Shown here: positions 32,937-35,878 of the stretch, one piece after another
How positions within the stretch are numbered: position 1 is the first letter of the stretch
How the letters are laid out: each line of letters opens with the position of its first letter
NCBI GenBank assembly: GCA_964617625.1
Contig: CAZTZL010000031.1
Location: forward strand, 1 to 35,878
DNA from: CAZTZL01 sp964617625
GTDB lineage: Bacteria; Zhuqueibacterota; QNDG01; DSAB01
DNA: 35,878 nucleotides
Reading direction: 5' to 3'
The notes under the pieces: generated by a model
Database searches by the model: none
Told to the model about the DNA's origin: nothing
Seen by the model: the letters and a program-made list of their open reading frames with translations, nothing else
Program-made: the position numbers and the translations under genes

Positions 32937-33383
32937 TTATTCCTTTTGAAAATAAAGGTCATGAAATTCTTTAATGAGCATTCTCAATTTTTCCACATAG
33001 CCGAGATCAGTGGTTTGTTTGCATTTCATGCTGTAGATCAGCATTTGATGGAGAACGCCAATTTTTTTATCGTACTCTTTTGCATCCAGGCTGATGCGCT
33101 GGGTCATAAAATATTGTGTTACAATTTCCTGGAGTTCATCCGCATGCCGTTCTTTATTCATTACCCAGCGGATGAGCTGATTGGAATTAAGGGGCTCTGC
33201 TTTTTCAAGTTCCGTAATCTGGATCATCGATTTTTCAATGGTGGCTGTGTTTTCAAGAAGCATGGCGATGCGTGCTTCGTCATCATAAATTCCACACGGG
33301 ATTTCACAATGTGCGGCAGCATTGCCGACAATGAAAAAGATGAAACTAAATCCGAATAGCATCGGAAACAGTTTTTTATTCAT
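32937..33383 (-). CDS. sodN: Nickel superoxide dismutase with Sec signal peptide
   Basis: The protein has 148 residues; CAAGGAGGACGTT before the ATG at 33383 gives the start. Residues 1-24 are a signal peptide ending NAAA, directly followed by HCEIPCGIY (25-33), the Ni-hook of nickel SOD. In mature numbering His1, Cys2 and Cys6 are the nickel ligands, and Tyr9 is kept. The mature 124 residues fit the four-helix-bundle length of about 117. It disproportionates superoxide. In the best-known enzymes a dedicated peptidase (SodX) exposes His1; here signal peptidase cleavage at AAA|H could do so, placing the enzyme outside the cytoplasm. No sodX is seen nearby. Confidence 0.92.
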   Translation of the reverse strand: MNKKLFPMLFGFSFIFFIVGNAAAHCEIPCGIYDDEARIAMLLENTATIEKSMIQITELEKAEPLNSNQLIRWVMNKERHADELQEIVTQYFMTQRISLDAKEYDKKIGVLHQMLIYSMKCKQTTDLGYVEKLRMLIKEFHDLYFQKE

Positions 33384-33474
33384 AACGTCCTCCTTGTATA
33401 ATTGAATAAGTACAGATGTTTGAGTTATAAGTTTGCAGGGCAGACCAATAACCCGCATTACAGTCTTGTCCAGT

Positions 33475-35082
33475 TTATAATCTCATTCCATATTCATCGG
33501 TTGGAAGAAACCGGGGTGGCCTCCTGTGATGGGTTCCCTGTTCATAGGCATAAGCCATTTCCAGCAATACAGGTTCGCTCCATGCTTTGCCAAAGAAAGA
33601 AATACCAACCGGCACGTCACCAATGAATCCCATGGGAACATTGATATTGGGATAACCGGAAAGCGCCGCATAGACCGAAGTGGAGAGCAGGAAATTATCC
33701 CCGTTTATCATGTCTGTTTTCCAGGGCGGCCCGCCGGTAGGGGATACAATCGCATCCAGCCGATATTTGTTCATGACCCGGTCAATACCGTTCTCCCGGT
33801 ACGCTTTCAGCATATTTTCAACGGCCTCTTTATATTCTTTGGTTTCCAGATTTCCTTTGGCCTGCGACTCCTGCATTGTTGCCACATCAAAATGAAGCAT
33901 TTCAAGACTATCTGCAAGCGTTGCCTGGATGGCTTCTTCGAGGTTGGATATTTTAGCTCTTTCTCCGAGTCCGGCAAAATATTTTTTTAATCCATCCTTG
34001 AATTCATAGGCCAGAACCTGATATGAATTGGTGTAGGGTGTTCCTTCCGTCAGTTCGTCCAATTCAATAATCTCAGCGCCCTCACTCTTTAAAAACCGGA
34101 CGGCCCGGTGCATCAGCGTATCGACTTTAAAATGCGTTCCCTCTTTCGATTTGAGATAACCGATACGTTTGCCTTTTAAACCGCCTTTTTTCAGGAATTG
34201 TGTATAATCGTTATAAAATTTCCCTTTGCCGGCCAGTGTTTTTTGATCGCTGGAGTCTATGCCGGTAACGGTCCCCAGCAGAATAGCCGCGTCTTTGACC
34301 GTGCGCGCCATGGGCCCTGCTGTGTCCTGTGTGTAGCTGATCGGAACAATGCCGGACCGGCTCCAAAGGCCGACCGTCGGTTTGATGCCGACAATCCCGT
34401 TGGCGTTTGAGGGACACATAATCGAGCCCCAGGTTTCGGTCCCGACTGCGACAGCACATAAATTTGCCGATACGGCCACGGCGGATCCTGAACTTGAACC
34501 GCAGGGATTCCTGTCCAGCACGTAGGGATTTTTCGTCTGGCCGCCGACACCGCTCCAGCCGCTGGAGGAAAAAGAGGCGCGGTAATTTGCCCATTCACTC
34601 AGGTTGGCCTTCCCGAGGATCACTGCGCCGGTGTCTCTTAGTTTTTTCGTAACCTGGCTGTCCTGCGGCGGATAGGAATCTTTGAGAATTCTGGAACCGG
34701 CAGTCGTGGGCATTTTATCATGTGTATTAATATTGTCTTTCAGTATAACCGGGATGCCGTGTAATGGTCCCCGATATTTTCCTGCAGCAAGCTCCCGATC
34801 CAGTGAATCGGCAATGATTAACGCATCCGGATTGATTGTGATGATGGCATTGAGTTTCGGCCCGTTGCGGTCAATCTCCTCAATCCGATCAAGATAAAGC
34901 TGTACGATCTGTCTGACCGAATAGGTGCCGTTCTGATATCCCTGCTGGATTTCAGAAATTGTAATTTCATCCAGTGGAAATGGAGGCACTTTATTTGATG
35001 CATTTTTTAAATTGCAGGAAAGCAGGAAAATGGATATCAGGAGAAATACAAACATCAGAAAAATAATTTTAGTGGTTTTCAT
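33475..35082 (-). CDS. Amidase-signature family lipoprotein
   Basis: The protein has 535 residues. The N-terminus MKTTKIIFLMFVFLLISIFL ends in an LLSC lipobox (Cys23). The Ser-cisSer-Lys triad is visible as Lys115 (VILKDN), Ser196 (CGSSSGSAVA) and Ser220 (GTETWGSIMCPSNANG), with the normal 24-residue spacing of the two Ser. A Trp stands where many relatives have Asp or Gly (GTETWGS). Amidase-signature enzymes hydrolyse amides; the lipoprotein form suggests a periplasmic or surface substrate such as a peptide or N-acyl amide. AACAGGACACTT precedes the ATG. It lies 91 bases upstream of sodN on the same strand, so joint transcription is possible. Confidence 0.93.
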   Translation of the reverse strand: MKTTKIIFLMFVFLLISIFLLSCNLKNASNKVPPFPLDEITISEIQQGYQNGTYSVRQIVQLYLDRIEEIDRNGPKLNAIITINPDALIIADSLDRELAAGKYRGPLHGIPVILKDNINTHDKMPTTAGSRILKDSYPPQDSQVTKKLRDTGAVILGKANLSEWANYRASFSSSGWSGVGGQTKNPYVLDRNPCGSSSGSAVAVSANLCAVAVGTETWGSIMCPSNANGIVGIKPTVGLWSRSGIVPISYTQDTAGPMARTVKDAAILLGTVTGIDSSDQKTLAGKGKFYNDYTQFLKKGGLKGKRIGYLKSKEGTHFKVDTLMHRAVRFLKSEGAEIIELDELTEGTPYTNSYQVLAYEFKDGLKKYFAGLGERAKISNLEEAIQATLADSLEMLHFDVATMQESQAKGNLETKEYKEAVENMLKAYRENGIDRVMNKYRLDAIVSPTGGPPWKTDMINGDNFLLSTSVYAALSGYPNINVPMGFIGDVPVGISFFGKAWSEPVLLEMAYAYEQGTHHRRPPRFLPTDEYGMRL

Positions 35083-35236
35083 AAAGTGTCCTGTTCTGTT
35101 AATATAAATGGGATTATTTATAAAGCCCCTTAGATCGTCCAGTATTTTCCTAATTCTGGGCGCATGATTTCATACCTCGTGTATGTATACGCAAGGCTAT
35201 CAATAAAAATCGTATTGTAAGTTCCTCTTTATATGA

Positions 35237-35878
35237 CTACTGTAATTTTACCATTTTCTTGACATCCCGAAAATTCGCCATCTCTATTTTATAAAAATAG
35301 ATACCCGATGGCAGACCGGACGCATTAAAGACTGCCTGAAAACTTCCAGCTGTATGAGGGGAATCTTTCAGGATTTTAATTTCTCTGCCCTGTACATCAT
35401 AAATTTTTAGTATGACCCGGCAGGGTTCATCAACCTGGTAGGCTATGACTGTACTTGGATTAAAGGGATTGGGATAATTTTGCAAGAGCCGGAAATCCTC
35501 CGGATTCAGGTTCTTCTCAACCGATGTTTCGTTTTCCGGTGCATAGGCAAAGGTTTGTGTATTCAGAGAACCATCGCTTATCCGGCCTCCGAAAAGCAGT
35601 AATTTTTCTTTGTGATCATCAGGATCGAGAAACGCTGCCGCTGCTGCATTAGCAATGCCGTAGGGCAGGGAAGCCGCTGTGTCAAGCAGAGATGTCTCTG
35701 TATTATAAATCAGTGTCTCATTAGAATAAAGCGTATCCGTTAAAGCTTTTGCCACCATCCCTTCATCGATGGTATTTCCACCCATAAAGTAGATATTATT
35801 CGCAATTTGTGCTGAAGCCACAACCGTTCGGTATTCTGTATTGGTACCGGCAGTTGACCATGAACTTGTTTCAAGATT
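35237..35878 (-). CDS. Kelch-like protein with type IX sorting domain (5' end beyond window)
   Basis: The frame stays open from the stop at 35237 to the window edge, 213 codons; the GTG at 35821 is not the real start because coding sequence continues upstream (SSWSTAGTNTEYRTVVASAQ). About the first 110 residues contain kelch-like blades (NNIYFMGGNTID, EKLLLFGGRISDGSLNTQTF). The end is a Por-type sorting domain (NYPNPFNPSTVIAYQV, GIYFYKIEMANF). Kelch propellers bind proteins or sugars. A surface-bound or secreted protein is likely. The amidase gene begins 154 bases after its stop. Confidence 0.85.
   Translation of the reverse strand, partial: NLETSSWSTAGTNTEYRTVVASAQIANNIYFMGGNTIDEGMVAKALTDTLYSNETLIYNTETSLLDTAASLPYGIANAAAAAFLDPDDHKEKLLLFGGRISDGSLNTQTFAYAPENETSVEKNLNPEDFRLLQNYPNPFNPSTVIAYQVDEPCRVILKIYDVQGREIKILKDSPHTAGSFQAVFNASGLPSGIYFYKIEMANFRDVKKMVKLQ

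Overview
The window looks like chromosomal DNA from an uncultured or little-studied member of the FCB superphylum (Fibrobacterota-Chlorobiota-Bacteroidota and relatives such as Calditrichota, KSB1 or Marinimicrobia). The main clue is that four proteins end in a Por-type (type IX secretion) C-terminal sorting domain of the NYPNPFNP...GIYF type. One protein carries a Fibrobacter-type FISUMP domain, and a kinase has a TolB/FlgO-like region followed by tetratricopeptide repeats. I cannot name the phylum with certainty. A run of 100 N (11970-12069) is a scaffold gap, so this is probably a draft or metagenome assembly.

Layout: 1-6774 (minus strand) is a run of three large exported proteins: a beta-helix protein, a CARDB/CBM9 protein and a GEVED-domain protein cut by the window edge. 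Two end in a sorting domain, and those domains share a 94-bp identical DNA segment. Just upstream on the same strand (7105-11586) is a membrane Ser/Thr kinase with TPRs, followed with no gap by a GAF/AAA+/Fis sigma-54 activator. Between that activator and the exoprotein run lie inverted and direct repeats and a sigma-54-like promoter, so I propose that the pair controls the exoprotein operon. 11911-14466 (minus) is a DUF362 protein with both a Tat signal and a sorting domain, then a GH43 glycosidase interrupted by the assembly gap, whose CBM6-like end is visible beyond it.

14594-20138 (minus) holds small stress or metabolic genes (VOC protein, secreted GyrI-like protein, cold-shock protein, DUF1330, a 58-residue membrane protein) and a large SUMF1-like/FISUMP lipid-independent exoprotein. 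Three of these genes are preceded by nearly the same promoter module. 20842-31672 (plus) is a Tad/Flp pilus operon: two Flp pilins, tadE, cpaB, cpaC, two tadG-like genes (one with a vWA domain), cpaE, cpaF, tadB, tadC and a DUF192-isoprenylcysteine methyltransferase-like fusion. Prepilin peptidase, tadD and cpaD are not in the window.

31673-35878 (minus again) holds a paralogue of the 58-residue membrane protein, a lipoprotein next to a nickel superoxide dismutase that carries its own signal peptide, an amidase-signature lipoprotein, and the C-terminal part of a kelch-like sorting-domain protein. Structured repeats flank the Tad locus on both sides. The overall theme is cell surface and secretion: pili, polysaccharide-binding exoproteins and envelope oxidative-stress defence. 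I found no rRNA, tRNA, CRISPR array, transposase or phage genes.
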